Assembly (NCBI GenBank): GCA_963969395.1
Contig: OZ017795.1
Span: forward strand, 62,001-126,000
DNA: 64,000 nt
DNA from: Pseudoscleropodium purum
Taxonomy: Eukaryota; Streptophyta; Bryopsida; Hypnales; Brachytheciaceae
Reading direction: 5' to 3'
Shown here: positions 34,785 through 47,326 of the stretch, piece after piece
Numbering within the stretch: the stretch's first letter is position 1
How the letters are laid out: each line of letters starts with the position of its first letter
The notes under the pieces: model-generated
What the model was told of the DNA's origin: nothing
The model's input: the letters and a program-made list of their open reading frames with translations, nothing else
The model's database searches: none
Translations under genes and position numbers: made by a program

Positions 34785-37700
34785 ATGTCCTTGAAAACTG
34801 CAAGAAGCACGACTGAAGCAATTGTTAATTTGAAGAATGGACTAGAACAAGGCATGGCCATGGACTCGTTTATGTATGTTGAAGTTTTGAGACGGTGCTT
34901 GAAGGAGAAAAACCTGAATGTTAATGTCGCGAAGCAGGTTCACAGCTACATCACCCAGAGTGGAATGGAGCAGAATACATATGTGGCAAACAACCTAGTG
35001 AGCGTGTATATCAGGTGTGGAGAATTGGAGGATGCACGTGGAGTGTTTGATAAACTTGTGAACAAGAACGTGTTCAGTTGGACCATTATGATTGGAGGTT
35101 ATGCAAAGCACAATCATGCTGACAAAGCAATGGAACTTTTCAATCAAATGTGCCAAAAAGGGGTCCAGCCAAATGCATTTACTTTCTCGAGCATCCTGAA
35201 GGCATGTGCCGATCCATCAGCTCTGCAGTGGGGCAAAGAAGTTCATGCGTATGTAAGACATGCTGGGCTTGAATCAGATGTGCGCATGGGCAATGCGCTT
35301 GTTCGCATGTATGCAAAATGTGGCAGTATCGATGATGCCCGAATAGTTTTTTGGCGAATGCAGGAACATGACGTGATCTCATGGAACATAATGATCGGTG
35401 GACTTGCAGTGCATGGATTTGGGCAGGAGGCATATGGACTGCTTCTCCAAATGAAACAGGAAGGCTGGAAACCCGATGCCTTCACGTTTGCGAGCATTCT
35501 GAATCCATGTTCAAGCGCAGGGGCTTTGGAGTGGGTGAAGGAGGTTCACAGGCATGTCATCCAAGCGGGACTCGAGTCGGATTTGCGTGTGGGCAATGCG
35601 CTTGTCCACATGTATGGAAAGTGTGGCAGTGTTGATGATGCCCGGCTAGTTTTTGACCAGATGGAGGATCGTGATGTGATCACATGGAACGTGATGATTG
35701 GTGGACTTGCCGAACACGGATGCGGACGAGAAGCATATGAACTGTTTATGCAAATACCAAGGGAAGGCTTGAAACCCAATGCAATCACGTTTGCGAGCAT
35801 TCTGAATCCATGTTCCAGCGCAGGTGCTTTCGAGTGGGTTAAGGAAGTTCACAGGCATGTCCTCCAAGCGGGACTCGAGTCGGATTTGCGTGTGGGCAAT
35901 GCGCTTGTCCACATGTATGGAAAGTGTGGCAGTTTGGTTGATGCTCGGCTAGTTTTTGACCGGATGGAGGATCGTGATGTGATCACGTGGAACGTGATGA
36001 TTGGTGGACTCGCCGAACACGGACGTGGGCAAGAAGCATATGAACTGTTCATGCAGATGCAAAGGGAAGGTCTGGAACCCAATGCATTCACTTATGCGAG
36101 CATTCTGAATCCATGTTCGAGCGCAGGTGCTTTGGAGTGGGTTAAGGAGGTTCACAGGCATATCCTCCAAGCGGGACTTGAGTCGGATTTGCGTGTGGGC
36201 AATGCGCTGGTCCACATGTATGGAAAGTGTGGCAGTTTGGTTGATGCTCGGCTAGTTTTTGACCGGATGGAGGATCGTGACGTAATCACGTGGACCGTGA
36301 TAATTGGTGGACTTGCCGAACACGGATGTGGGCAAGAAGCATATGAACTGTTCATGCAAATGCAAAGGGAAGGCTTGGAACCCAATGCATTCACGTTTGC
36401 GAGCATTCTGAATCCCTGTTCCAGCGCAGGTGCTTTCGAGTGGGTGAAGGAGGTTCACAGGCATGTCCTCAAAGCGGGACTGGAGTCGGATTTGCGTGTG
36501 GGCAATGCGCTTGTCCACATGTATGGAAAGTGTGGCAGTTTGGTTGATGCTCGGCTAGTTTTTGACCGGATGGAGGATCGTGATGTGATCACGTGGAACG
36601 TGATGATTGGTGGACTCGCCGAACACGGATGTGGGCAAGAAGCATATGAATTGTTCATGCAAATGCAGAGGGAAGGCCTTAAACCCGATCCATTCACGTT
36701 TGCGAGCATTCTGAATCCATGTTCCAGCGCAGGGACTTTGGAGTGGGTTAAGGAGGTTCACAGGCATGTCCTCCAAGCGGAACTTGAGTCGGATTTGCGT
36801 GTGAGCAATGCGCTTGTTCACATGTATGGAAAGTGTGGCAGTTTGGTTGATGCTCGGCTAGTTTTTGACCAGATGAAGGACCGTGATGTGATCACGTGGA
36901 ACCTGATGATTGGTGGATTTGCCGAACACGGACGTGGGCAAGAAGCATATGAATTGTTTATGCAAATGCAAAGGGAAGGCCTTAAACCCGATGCAATCAC
37001 GTTTGCGTGCATTCTAAATCCGTGTTCAAGCGCAGGTGCTTTGGAGTGGGTTAAGGACGTTCACAGGCATGTCCTCCAAGCGGGACTTGAGTCGGATTTG
37101 CGTGTGAGCACTGCGCTTGTCCACATGTATGGAAAGTGTGGCAGTTTGGTTGATGCTCGGCTAGTTTTTGACCGGATGGAGGATCGTGATGTGATCACGT
37201 GGACCGTGATGATTGGTGGACTTGCCGAACACGGATGTGGGAGTGAAGCATATGAACTGTTTATGCAAATGCAAAGGGAAGGCTTGAAACCCAATGCATT
37301 CACGTTTGCGAGCATTCTGAATCCATGTTCCAGCGCAGGGGCTTTGGAGTGGGTGGAGGAGGTTCACAGGCATATCCTCCAAGCGGGACTTGAGTCGGAT
37401 TTGCGTGTGGGCAATGCGCTTGTCCACATGTATGGAAAGTGTGGCAGTTTGGTTGATGCTCGGCTTGTTTTTGACCGCATGCAGGATCGTGATGTGGTCA
37501 CGTGGAACGTGATGATTGGTGGACTTGCTGACCATGGATGTGGGCACGAAGCCCTGGAAGTGTTCAGAAATATGATTGCAGACGGTGAAAAGCCTGATGG
37601 TTTCTCCTTCGCTGCAGTGTTGTCGGCCTGTAGTCATGCTGGCCTTGTGGATGAGGGCCGTAGACTTTTTCTGGCTATGACACAAGATTATGGCATCGAA

Positions 37701-38417
37701 CCTACTGTGGTGCTTTGTAACTGCGTGGTGGATGTTCTTGGCCGAGCAGGACACTTGGAGGAAGCAAAGCTCTTGATTGACAACATGCCGGTGGAACCAG
37801 ATGGTGCAACTTGGGGAGCCTTGCTTGGTGCTTGCAGAACGTACGGTAATGTGGATTTGGGCAAACTTGCCGCTAATGAGTGGCTCAAGTTGGAACCGAT
37901 GGATTCTTCTGCATACGTGCTCCTCTCGAATGTCTATGCTGCAGCTGGCAAGTGGGAGGAGGTGTTGTGGGTGCGCACTATGATGCAGGAGAGAGGTGTA
38001 CGCAAGGAGCCAGGGCGTAGCTGGATTGAAGTCGATAACCAGGTCCATGACTTCGTCGTAGGGGATACTTCTCACTCAGAAGCGAAGGAGATCTATGGAG
38101 AGCTGAGGAGATTGAATGAAAAAATTAAGGCCGAAGGGTACATTCCTGACACCCGGCTAGTGTTGCGGAACATTGAGGAGGAGGAGAAAGAGCTTGCTCT
38201 TTGCTCTCATAGTGAGAAGTTGGCTATTGCTTATGGACTCATGCGGATACTTCCCGGAGAGCCAATTCGGGTGTTCAAGAACCTTCGAGTGTGTTTAGAC
38301 TGCCATACAGCAACCAAGTTCATTTCAAAGGTGACTAAACGAGAGATTGTTGTGAGGGATGCCAATCGCTTTCACCACTTCCAAAATGGAGTGTGTTCTT
38401 GTGGTGATTACTGGTGA
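34785..38417 (+). CDS. PLS-class pentatricopeptide repeat protein with DYW domain
   Basis: Encodes a 1,210-residue protein from the first in-frame ATG at 34785; the open frame itself starts earlier, on a non-ATG codon. PLS-class PPR repeats fill about residues 30-1000. E motifs and a C-terminal DYW cytidine-deaminase-like domain follow. The domain has a PGRSWIEV box, HSE (H1142, E1144), CLDCH (C1170, C1173, H1174), a second HH...CSC zinc site, and ends exactly in DYW then TGA. Proteins of this class bind organellar RNA and carry out C-to-U editing at specific sites in plastids or mitochondria. Seven successive P-L-S triplets of 101 residues are almost identical. No targeting peptide is obvious at the ATG, so an upstream exon may supply one. 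The gene lies between the 825-bp inverted repeats. Confidence 0.95.
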   Translation: MSLKTARSTTEAIVNLKNGLEQGMAMDSFMYVEVLRRCLKEKNLNVNVAKQVHSYITQSGMEQNTYVANNLVSVYIRCGELEDARGVFDKLVNKNVFSWTIMIGGYAKHNHADKAMELFNQMCQKGVQPNAFTFSSILKACADPSALQWGKEVHAYVRHAGLESDVRMGNALVRMYAKCGSIDDARIVFWRMQEHDVISWNIMIGGLAVHGFGQEAYGLLLQMKQEGWKPDAFTFASILNPCSSAGALEWVKEVHRHVIQAGLESDLRVGNALVHMYGKCGSVDDARLVFDQMEDRDVITWNVMIGGLAEHGCGREAYELFMQIPREGLKPNAITFASILNPCSSAGAFEWVKEVHRHVLQAGLESDLRVGNALVHMYGKCGSLVDARLVFDRMEDRDVITWNVMIGGLAEHGRGQEAYELFMQMQREGLEPNAFTYASILNPCSSAGALEWVKEVHRHILQAGLESDLRVGNALVHMYGKCGSLVDARLVFDRMEDRDVITWTVIIGGLAEHGCGQEAYELFMQMQREGLEPNAFTFASILNPCSSAGAFEWVKEVHRHVLKAGLESDLRVGNALVHMYGKCGSLVDARLVFDRMEDRDVITWNVMIGGLAEHGCGQEAYELFMQMQREGLKPDPFTFASILNPCSSAGTLEWVKEVHRHVLQAELESDLRVSNALVHMYGKCGSLVDARLVFDQMKDRDVITWNLMIGGFAEHGRGQEAYELFMQMQREGLKPDAITFACILNPCSSAGALEWVKDVHRHVLQAGLESDLRVSTALVHMYGKCGSLVDARLVFDRMEDRDVITWTVMIGGLAEHGCGSEAYELFMQMQREGLKPNAFTFASILNPCSSAGALEWVEEVHRHILQAGLESDLRVGNALVHMYGKCGSLVDARLVFDRMQDRDVVTWNVMIGGLADHGCGHEALEVFRNMIADGEKPDGFSFAAVLSACSHAGLVDEGRRLFLAMTQDYGIEPTVVLCNCVVDVLGRAGHLEEAKLLIDNMPVEPDGATWGALLGACRTYGNVDLGKLAANEWLKLEPMDSSAYVLLSNVYAAAGKWEEVLWVRTMMQERGVRKEPGRSWIEVDNQVHDFVVGDTSHSEAKEIYGELRRLNEKIKAEGYIPDTRLVLRNIEEEEKELALCSHSEKLAIAYGLMRILPGEPIRVFKNLRVCLDCHTATKFISKVTKREIVVRDANRFHHFQNGVCSCGDYW
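35489..37609 (+). repeat. seven 303-bp tandem repeats inside the PPR gene
   Basis: GCGAGCATTCTGAATCC or a near match recurs every 303 bp (35489, 35792, 36095, 36398, 36701, 37004, 37307). Each unit is exactly one 101-residue L-S-P triplet beginning ASILNPCSSAG. Differences are few (for example WNVMIGG or WTVIIGG, LKPN, LKPD or LEPN). The last unit drifts toward an ordinary PPR sequence (EALEVFRNMIADG). Confidence 0.95.
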
Positions 38418-40218
38418 CAAAGTTGGAAATTTTGACCAATTGTAGCCTCTGTTGTTTGGAGCTTTTATTGGACTTTGTCATCATTTTTGAATATGTTATG
38501 GCATTGATCATTGATTGAAAACTATTGCATTGTTTGGAAATGAATTGAGGAACATGTTCATAGAGGAAGTCACCTCTTGCATTTTCTTCACCTATTGTTT
38601 TTGTGAAGAATTCATAATCAAAGGTTGGCAAATTAAGCTATAAAAATGATTGTAGCACTACCATTGACCCTACATCTTTTTATTTGCAACATATTATCTA
38701 AGGATTCTTTATTGAGAAGACTATTCACATACAAATATGAATTGGTTGTTTTGAAGTCTTTTCTAGATGATCATTCAAGCTTTTATTTTTTTCCATTAGC
38801 GAGTTTATTTTGGTTGCTTTTGCTATTGTGCTTATAATTAGGTGACTTGATTTTTGATCCTTGTCTTGGTGTTGATTTTGGAAGTTAATCCTTGTAGGCT
38901 TGAGAGTACATTGAACAAGTTGTCAAAAATTGTCGTATTTCAATGCATTGAGAGAAATACAATTCAAAAAGTTTCTTTTTTAAAATTTACTTGTATGAAA
39001 GTCTAGTAGATGGCAATTATAGGAATTTAGAAGATTTCGGCCCGTTTGATTATGTAGATTGTAAGTTTATAGAAGGAAAGGATTTCTTGGAGTTTATTCA
39101 ATAGGATTAGTAATCTTTAACTTCTCATGAAATGAGATTTTTGCATTACACATAGTTTTTTTTACCATGACCTATTATATTATGGTAGTTAAATACATGC
39201 CAGATTTTAGAAACAGATGAGTTATTTTTCACCAAATGATTAAAGTTGCCATTTTTGTCTAAAAACCTTCAAATAGCACAATTTTTAATTTGGGCATTTG
39301 ATAAAAAATTATATATGTGTTTTGATGAAGTTTATGTAAATCTACATTTTGTTTTACAGTTTTAAAAACATCCATTTTGAAATGACTTCAATATCAACCT
39401 AAACTTGTTGTTTAGGTGAAGGACGATAGACCTTTTGTTGAGTGATTATATATAAGTTTTAGGCTTTTCAATTGTAATTAATTTTCTACATGAATAATAT
39501 ATTCTATTAGTATGTAACACTAATTTACAAATGATGTACTATTTGTAATGTACTTAAATTAGTTTATTGAGACAAACATTGTATGAAGAGATATCAAGCT
39601 ACCAAGGTAACTATAATCTAAAAATGTTCAAATTTTGAACTTTTAATTACTTCCAAACATTCAAAAAAATTTAGAGAAATGTGAAAATTTTACCACAATT
39701 ACACTTCAAGAATAATATAACCAAATAAATTTTATTTAAAATAAACATTGAATGAAGGAGATTCAAGCCCTAAAAGTTGCAACCATTAAATACAATTTCG
39801 TAAATTCAAATTATACTTGTACACTTCAAGTGACTTCCAAAAAATCAATACATCTTGGATTGATTTTAAAATACTATTTTACAAATTGGAAAGGCAATTT
39901 CAAATTTTCCAACAAGTCTTAAGTTATTAAATTCAAGTTAGACACAAAATAATGCTCATGTTTCATAATATTAGGAATTTGGAGGCAGTCTGAGGAAGGA
40001 AGCAATTGAAGGGAAAGTTGGAAGGACAAAAAAAGGGAGTTACAAGAGGGAAAAGGTCAAATGAAGAGAGGCAAGAATCATTTGGGTAGGTAATGGCAGG
40101 AAGTTAGGAGACATATAAAAAGGGACCCTTCCATCCCTCCATCACCCATAGATAGAGAAATAGAGAGATCAATCTCCCTTGGCTACTTGATACCCTTGAC
40201 ATTGCTCGTCTTCTAGGT
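38418..40218. other. 3' flank of the PPR gene and AT-rich spacer; LTR-like end
   Basis: No gene. The last about 250 bases (39960-40218) are different in character. They hold an ATATAAAAAGGGACCC TATA-like box near 40115 followed by a pyrimidine-rich tract, like the promoter region of an LTR, and run straight into the right inverted-repeat arm. Confidence 0.4.
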
Positions 40219-41043
40219 CCCGAACATCAATCGAAATAGATTATTGTACGGGTGTCAGTTGTTGCACTCGGACGTCTTTAATATCACATTCCTAATACAG
40301 TATAACAGGGTCAGTTCTCTCACCAAGCCTTTGGGAACATATACAAGGTAGAAGATATTTCGGTTGTCATCACCCTCCCAATTGGAATCTAGTGGGCTTT
40401 CCATTTGCACTTGTTTTTATTCTAATGTAGTTAAAACTGCAAAGTGACATAATAACTAACAACACAATGGTACATTGAAAGTGAAAGTGTCATTATATCA
40501 ATACCAAAATAGCACCAAATGAAATATTGTAGTTACATTCCTACAATTTTAGCACTAAGAAAATTCAAAATGAAGATTTTTTAGTACTAAAATTCTTTAA
40601 ACATATATTTAAATAAAAGTTATGTAATTACACTCATAATTTAATTTAATTTTTTGAACTATTAGAATGACTTTTTAGTTTGCATCTATCAATTAATTGT
40701 GATTGTACTAAAAACAATTGAAATTATTGAATCAACACTTAATTAGTGGTAGGGACTTTTCAATGCAGTGATGCTAGTCTTATGGAATTGAAAAGGTTTA
40801 GGATTTAGCAAAATTTTGTTGATTTTGTCAGAATGAACTTGTGTAAGGTGACTAAAGTCTATTGATATAGGGTGCATTTTCTACTAGTGACTTTAGCTCT
40901 TTAGAGCAATTTCCACTACAAAAGTAGAAGAATTCTACTATCCTTGAGAAGACTATTGCTCAATGGGAGTTGAGATTTGATGCTACAAATCTATATCTTA
41001 TAGACATAATAGTCTTCAAACTCTCAACAATTTGATCTAAGAA
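40219..41043 (-). repeat. right arm of 825-bp inverted repeat
   Basis: Reverse complement of 30572-31396 with equal length. Homology stops abruptly at CCCGAA on the inner side and at CTAAGAA on the outer side. Confidence 0.93.
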
Positions 41044-44000
41044 ATAAATCGCAACAACTATAGAGGTAGAATTCAAGCATTGACTCTTCACAAAGACAAA
41101 GACAAAACTATTAAAATGTCACTTTTTATTTTAGTGGTGAATTTTTCTTATAGAAATTCAAATCCACTTACCAAACAGGTTTGGCCTAGAAGTACCAAAG
41201 GTAAAAACAATTGCTACTAAACAAATAGCTTAGATTAACAATTTGACTACAAAAGAAAAAAATTGAACTCTATAAAATTGCCAACAATCACTAATATGTC
41301 TATTAACCAAGTAGTGTATTTAAAGGAAATACAACAAGGCAAAAGGAAATTAGATGAATATTCAAAATTTAACATTATTTCCCTTCTACACCAAGTACAC
41401 TTTTGTAACCTTGATATTAACATTGCAAGAAAATAGGATCACTCGGTAGCAATGAATGGATGTATGTCATACTTAACTACTTCTACTCTTCTAGACTTTC
41501 AAAAGTCTAAAGTTAAAGAAGTGGTGAAATATCTCATGTATTCCTACGTATTTGGAGACCTTCCTACATAATATTGTCTTTGGATGCATCAAACTTTGCA
41601 CTTGTAAATATTTCATGATTTAAGATGCTTTGTGTACTTGGAAATGAAAGAAATCATATAGTGATTTTTTCTTAATTGGTTGATTGTGCAAGAGTTCACA
41701 TGTTTGGATTGGGTGATCTCTTGACCATATTTAGTTATTTGGGGAATTTGGAGAAAATCTCAACTTTGTCATGGTACTATCTATTGATAAATGATGCTTT
41801 ATATTAGGACTTTAAAGATCAAAATGCCTTTGAAAGTAGGAAGAAATACATTTAATGGAGCATATTTATATATGATTTAAAAGATGGATTGCCAAGAAAG
41901 AATTATAATTAGAACAATATACCTATATTGTGGGCATTTCTGTACATAATACTTGAGATGAATCATCAAGAGATTACTTAATGTAGAAAATACCACAAAT
42001 TTGGGATTATTGGTGTTTGAATAAGCCAATGAAACTAGAATTGTTTGAATTCAAATAATTCTAATCAATACTTTTGGCCCAATTGGATTTTCTTGCAAGA
42101 TTAGAGATGGGGAGATCTTCTGACAACATTATAAGAGCACAACTGTGCAAAATAACAAGGCAAATACAATTACAAACATATGGTATGCTAGAATTAAATT
42201 TGAATGTAAACTTAAAGTAGGTTTACAACATTTTACTCATTTTGATCCAAAAAAAATATACACATGCTTTTCAAATCAAATGAACACATTGCTAATAGTA
42301 TCCAAACCAGTCCACTTGACAAAAAGGCTAAGTGAACCAATTATCACATTACTTAATATCAACTTTAAAGGTCCATTGCCAAGTATTCTTTTTTTATAAA
42401 GGCTAGCAAGCTTGTGGGAATATTTTATGAGGTTGGACCATATTCCTAGTATTCCTTCATCTAATTATGTACACCATTGGTAACCTCCAATCACCAACCA
42501 AAAGATCTCTTAATGATGGATGCTAGAAGTATATATGGCTCCTACCTTCTTGTCCAAAGTTGTCTTCTCTAATAGACAAACCACATAACAAACATGACAT
42601 CTAGGATGTTCAGTAGACCCTCCTGTCTGTCTAGTTTAGGCAATTTTATCCTTTGACTTTTTTAAAATTACCCTCATTTACCTTAGCCTATTTGGTAGCT
42701 ATGTGGTGTCTACGTGGCATATTTCGAGGGCACATGTGAGTATGATTTGGAAGAGTGACCATAGGTATTAGGCAGCTATGGGTGTGGGGTGACCTTGGGT
42801 GCGAGAAGTCACCTTTTATGACTCCTAGTCGCCGTCTCTAGAACTCATTTGCATCCACTTATTCGTGGTTACTCCACTTGAACCTACATGCACCTAACAA
42901 GACATGTGGTTGCCCACCCAATACATGTAGTCATCTTCTTATGACCCACATGTACCCCTTCAGATCCATGGTTGCCCCCTTAAGACCCGCATGTGCCTAA
43001 CAAGACATGTGGTTGCCCACTCAATACATGTGGTCATCCTCCTATAACCCACATGTGCCCCTTTAGACCCATAGTTGCCCCCTTAAGGCCTGCATACACC
43101 CCTTTAGATCTATGGTCATCCTTCCAATATCTATGTGCACCTTAGACCTACGGTTGCTTGACCCATCCTTGTTCCATCTGTATATTCAATTGCCCTTGTC
43201 TTGTTAAACACTTTCCTTCTTCATTTTGGCTTTGTGTCTTGTATCCATTCATGACTACATATATGAGCCCTATGTGTTGAAACTTTAATTTTTTCTATAG
43301 TCATCCATATTTCCTAATACGGTTACAATGGCTTCATTTCAACAATCATTCATGGACATTGAAAACAACACTATATTACTTCCTATCTCCATTGTTGTAT
43401 GCTTTGTAAGTGCAGTAAGAAAGGCAACCAAAGACAAACTTTGCAAGCATAGGAGCACCATTCATCGAAAGCGATGGCATATACTAAATAGCAAAAACAA
43501 TCTTATTTTCAGAGGTTGGGAGGATGAGCCTAAAGTATGGACTATGTAGATGTGTAAAGAGTATATTGAATGGTGCCACATTGACAAATTCTTTTTAGCA
43601 TGGCAACATCATTATCATTGTCACACCAATAAGGCTAATTTGAAGTACTATAAAAAAGAGGATTTCACACAAAGGTGTTTTGAATTGTAGCAAGTCTTAT
43701 ATAGGATCCCTTTTGTTGAAAAAAATGAGGTGCCTCTTTTCTTTGTTAGAGGCCCATATGTTGAGGTAGCGCTGAATAAGGAAGTTGATTAGACAACAAT
43801 TAAAGAAAGCACATACATACGATGGCTAGAAAGTGATTTAATACCAAAAAGTGTTTTAACTTTCCTAGAACGAGGGCTCGATGTAAGTACTTTTTTACCC
43901 ACCTTTGGTAAATAAGCAAACACAACCAGGTTCTTGGTTTCTTTTTATTTCTATCCTATAGGTGTTCTAACGTTGGTCCATTGTGTGTTCTAAGCAATGG

Positions 44001-44124
44001 ATCTTTTCTAAAGTTCCTACTCCTATGAATATCAACCTTTGTTACCTTCTAACCTTTTAGAGATGTCCAAGTATTTATTTTATAATCTCTATTTGAATTT
44101 CTTTTGGCTTTTACAAGTCTAAGC
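41044..44124. other. gene-poor region
   Basis: AT-rich to about 42.6 kb. A stretch at 42.8-43.2 kb then repeats words such as CATGTGGTTGCCCAC, CATGTGGTCATCC and CCTTTAGA, a short degenerate tandem repeat. The frame 43328-43549 (73 codons, ATG start) has no recognisable domain. The following 43560-43860 reads as though it might be decayed coding sequence, but I could not assign it. Confidence 0.35.
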
Positions 44125-44132
44125 CTATCCTA

Positions 44133-44322
44133 CAGGGTTGACAGGACGGTTGGATGTCCGGGACGTCCAGACGCGGACGCTGTGTCCGCACCGTCCGCCC
44201 CGCCTGTCCGCCTTCTGACGGCGGGAGGGACACTGTGTCCGATGGCGTCCGTGCGGACGGATGTCCGACCGTCCGGATTACGGACGCCTTTTTCGGGTGG
44301 ACGTAGAGATTCATCAACCCTG
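44133..44322 (-). mobile_element. GC-rich hAT-type MITE, copy 1
   Basis: A 190-bp insert starting CAGGGTTGACAGGACGG and ending GATTCATCAACCCTG. It is flanked by perfect 8-bp direct repeats CTATCCTA (44125-44132, 44323-44330). An 8-bp duplication with CAGGG ends is the hAT hallmark. The interior is dense in GTCCG/CGGAC words. Relative to copies 2 and 3 it is inverted. It has no coding capacity. Confidence 0.92.
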
Positions 44323-44330
44323 CTATCCTA

Positions 44331-46680
44331 GGCAATTCATTCTTCTCGGATAGTGAACTTAGTATTCTAAGTGTAATATAACCTTGGGAACACCTACTTG
44401 ATATCCTTACTGACTTTTGGGAATAAACTTGATCAAAAAACCTTGTTTCACTAGTGGTTGTTAATGATATGGTGAAGTTGTCCTATGTAATTGACCTAAA
44501 TTGAAAGGGGACTTAGTATCTTACCTCGGTGTTGAAACCCTCATTGAGGTTGTTATAAAGTCCATCATGCTCCTTGTCATTTGCCATCCTTTTCCTCCTT
44601 TTTGTTAGTCTTGGTTGTAGCATGGGAGTGATCTTCAATTACAAATTGGCCAATCTCCAACTCCTTCCTTTTCTTTCCCCTCCTCTTTCTTTCTCTACTA
44701 TTCCCCCTCTATTATTTTATGCTAAGAGTTGCCTTTGGTTTATTGGACTATTGGTTCTATGTCCTACATAATGATTGATAATTTCGAAGGGTACACATTC
44801 ATCCCAACAAAAGTGATGGCATTTTGTTGTTTTGAGCATGAACCACCCAACCTCGTGGACAAGACACCTTATATTATGCTCTAAGAGCAAGTGCTCAACA
44901 AAAATTTTCTCAATGTAAACATTCATCCCCACAATAGTAGGGTACTACAAGTCCTTCGCACATAGTATGACTTGGAAGTGGACATCCCCTACAGATGCTT
45001 TAGTCTATGGCCAATTTGTGGTTGTTCATGCATTCACACTATAACCTCAAGCATTATAGATTGTGTAGTCTGAACCGTGTCAATGTTGGTGTCAAACTTT
45101 GGGAAAGGTTGCCATGAAAGAGCAATCTAGGTTTTAGATTGTGTGGTCTGAACTTTCGTTAAACGTCAAGAAAGGTTGCCACCATTGCGGAATTTCATCC
45201 ATGTGATGGTCTTGGTCGTTCCTTTGTTAACTTCATGAGGCATATGACAAGCTGAAGGTAGAGGTACTCCCCATCAAATTGAATATCGTCACTATTGTTG
45301 TAGTTGAAATTGTACTCGATTGGAGTAGTTAGTGGAAGTTCCATTGTAGCATTTAAGGTAGCTGTTGGAGTTGATCATTGTGGTGGATCTCCAACCATGC
45401 CTTCTAGTGGTCGGTGTAGAGTACTTTGATGAAGTTTGCAGAATGTGGGTCCACTCCATCATGAATCAATGTTGGTGTTGTCTTCATGATTTGAGCGTGT
45501 GTTGCAGTACAAGAGTTGTGATAGAGGTGGAAAACGGATCTTGTTTATATACATTACGCATTGTTGTACATGTTAGAGGAAGGTGTTCATGCAACTAACA
45601 TCCTTCCCCGCCCACGTGAGCTCCACGGTTGCTCAACCATGTAATGGCGAGCGCGTCCCACAATTGTTCTAGTTATGTTGGAGTCCAATGTAATGAAGAA
45701 GATGACCTCTGTCATGACGAACAATGATAAGACCACGGATCAACTACAGATGTTCAAACATGTGCTACCACTAGCGACAAGTTCAACAATGATCCCATCC
45801 AACTTGAAGACAACTCTACAACTGGTTTGTGATGCAATAGACACTCTGTAAAGTTCTTTGCAGCCCTCTAGATTAACTATACAAAGGCACTGTTGGAAAA
45901 TGGGTGCTCTTATATTGTTTAGGAAATTATAATTTGTGATTTCAGCTCATTATTTAGAAAACTATAATTATACTATAATGTGGTGCTAAAAGCATGTTCT
46001 TGTGCGATGAATAATGTTGGCAAGAATACTATGGTGAGACAAATAATGTAGATAAAAATAATATGGCAATTTTGTATTTCTCTTCACTAAGACTGTACTC
46101 ACAAATGTTCGAGAAAAGAATATTGTAAAGAATAAGATTTCCATTTAGTCTAATAGTTTTTGGTGATCTAAAATCTATGGTGAGGTGAATTTACCTAGTC
46201 CTAATAATTGTTTTATGCACGCAACATGCATGCACTCACTACCAATTGTCGATCGTAATTTGCATCAACAACGGGAGGATGTGACATTGAGGTCCACATC
46301 TTGGCTGTCGATGGGGCTGTCTGACAAGTTGGCTCCTTCCACCATCTAGATCTTTCATTGCTTTGCTTATTTCTTGGCGTGTTGGAGTTCAAAGGATGTC
46401 ACCTAAGACTTAAGGCCCACTTTTTTCTACTTTTCACTCATTTTTATGAGTAAATCGTGGTCAAATTGGCCATTTGAGTAACTTTGCAAGAAGTTGGGAT
46501 GAAACCACCTACAATGGGGTTAACACCCTAAAGGCATTGAAAATGCCCCAAACATGCTCTTTGTGAGTATTAAGTATTAAGAACAGGTGTTTAAGTATCA
46601 GATTATGAATTGGAAGTAGTCCCAATTCTGATCAAAATACGAAGATAAAATACTTAGATAAAGACTACATGAAGTTTTGA
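44331..46680. other. gene-poor region
   Basis: No supported gene. Frames such as 44574-44771 and 45365-45598 have no recognisable domain. Confidence 0.35.
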
Positions 46681-46689
46681 TAGTAAAGG

Positions 46690-47305
46690 TGCATGCGACA
46701 AAGATTGGTTAAAATTAGTAGAATTGGAATCCTTCTAACTCCCCTAGTAACTTAGAAACCCATAATGAGAAGTTAGGTAGAAATCACAAGTAAAAGTGAA
46801 AAATGAGAATAACTATTGGGTGCAACTCTATAGGTCAAAATTCATGGAAGCTACAAGCCGGCGGTCCTAACAAGCAGAGAGGTGTTTATAACTTAAAAAC
46901 ATGCCAGGAGTGTAACAGTGAAACTAGGTCGTCAAGATTCCCTAGTACGGGGATGATTCCTCCTTGGAGGAATTAAAACCAAAAAAGAATAAATTCTTTC
47001 TCCTAGACAAAGTGCAAGTTGGATCTAGAAATTTGTATAGAGTATTTGAGTACTTCCTAGAGGCTACCCAAAAAGTTTCATAATTTTTTGAATTATAGAA
47101 CATGACTCCATGGGAAGTCAATTGAAATCACCGAGAACTGGAAAATTTGTAGATATTCATCTAGTGATGGTAAAATCCCACTAAAAATTAGGATTATGCG
47201 TTTTAGCCTAAAGAAGAGCCTAATTAAATTTCATGACATTCTAAAATCAGTAACTATCTAAACTGACAGCGCTAACGGAATTTAATAGAATTCCAAAAAA
47301 CATTC
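46690..47305 (+). repeat. dispersed repeat A, copy without MITE
   Basis: Matches 62190-63068 in the opposite orientation. Shared anchors are GTGCATGCGACAAA at the start, ATGACTCCATGGGAAGTCAA near 47105, and ACGGAATTTAATAGAATTCC near 47275. Moderately diverged. It stands for the form of the repeat before the hAT MITE inserted in the other copy. Confidence 0.7.
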
Positions 47306-47326
47306 TGTAGTTGACCAGTGAACCAC

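Noticed and set aside
35179..38075. Series of minus-strand frames antisense to the PPR gene
   Set aside because: They recur every 303 bp exactly with the PPR triplets and have no domain of their own.
44104..44335. Short frames within the GC-rich MITEs (also near 59.1-59.5 and 62.5-62.9 kb)
   Set aside because: Open only because stop codons are rare in CG-rich DNA; they cross the element borders and have no domain.
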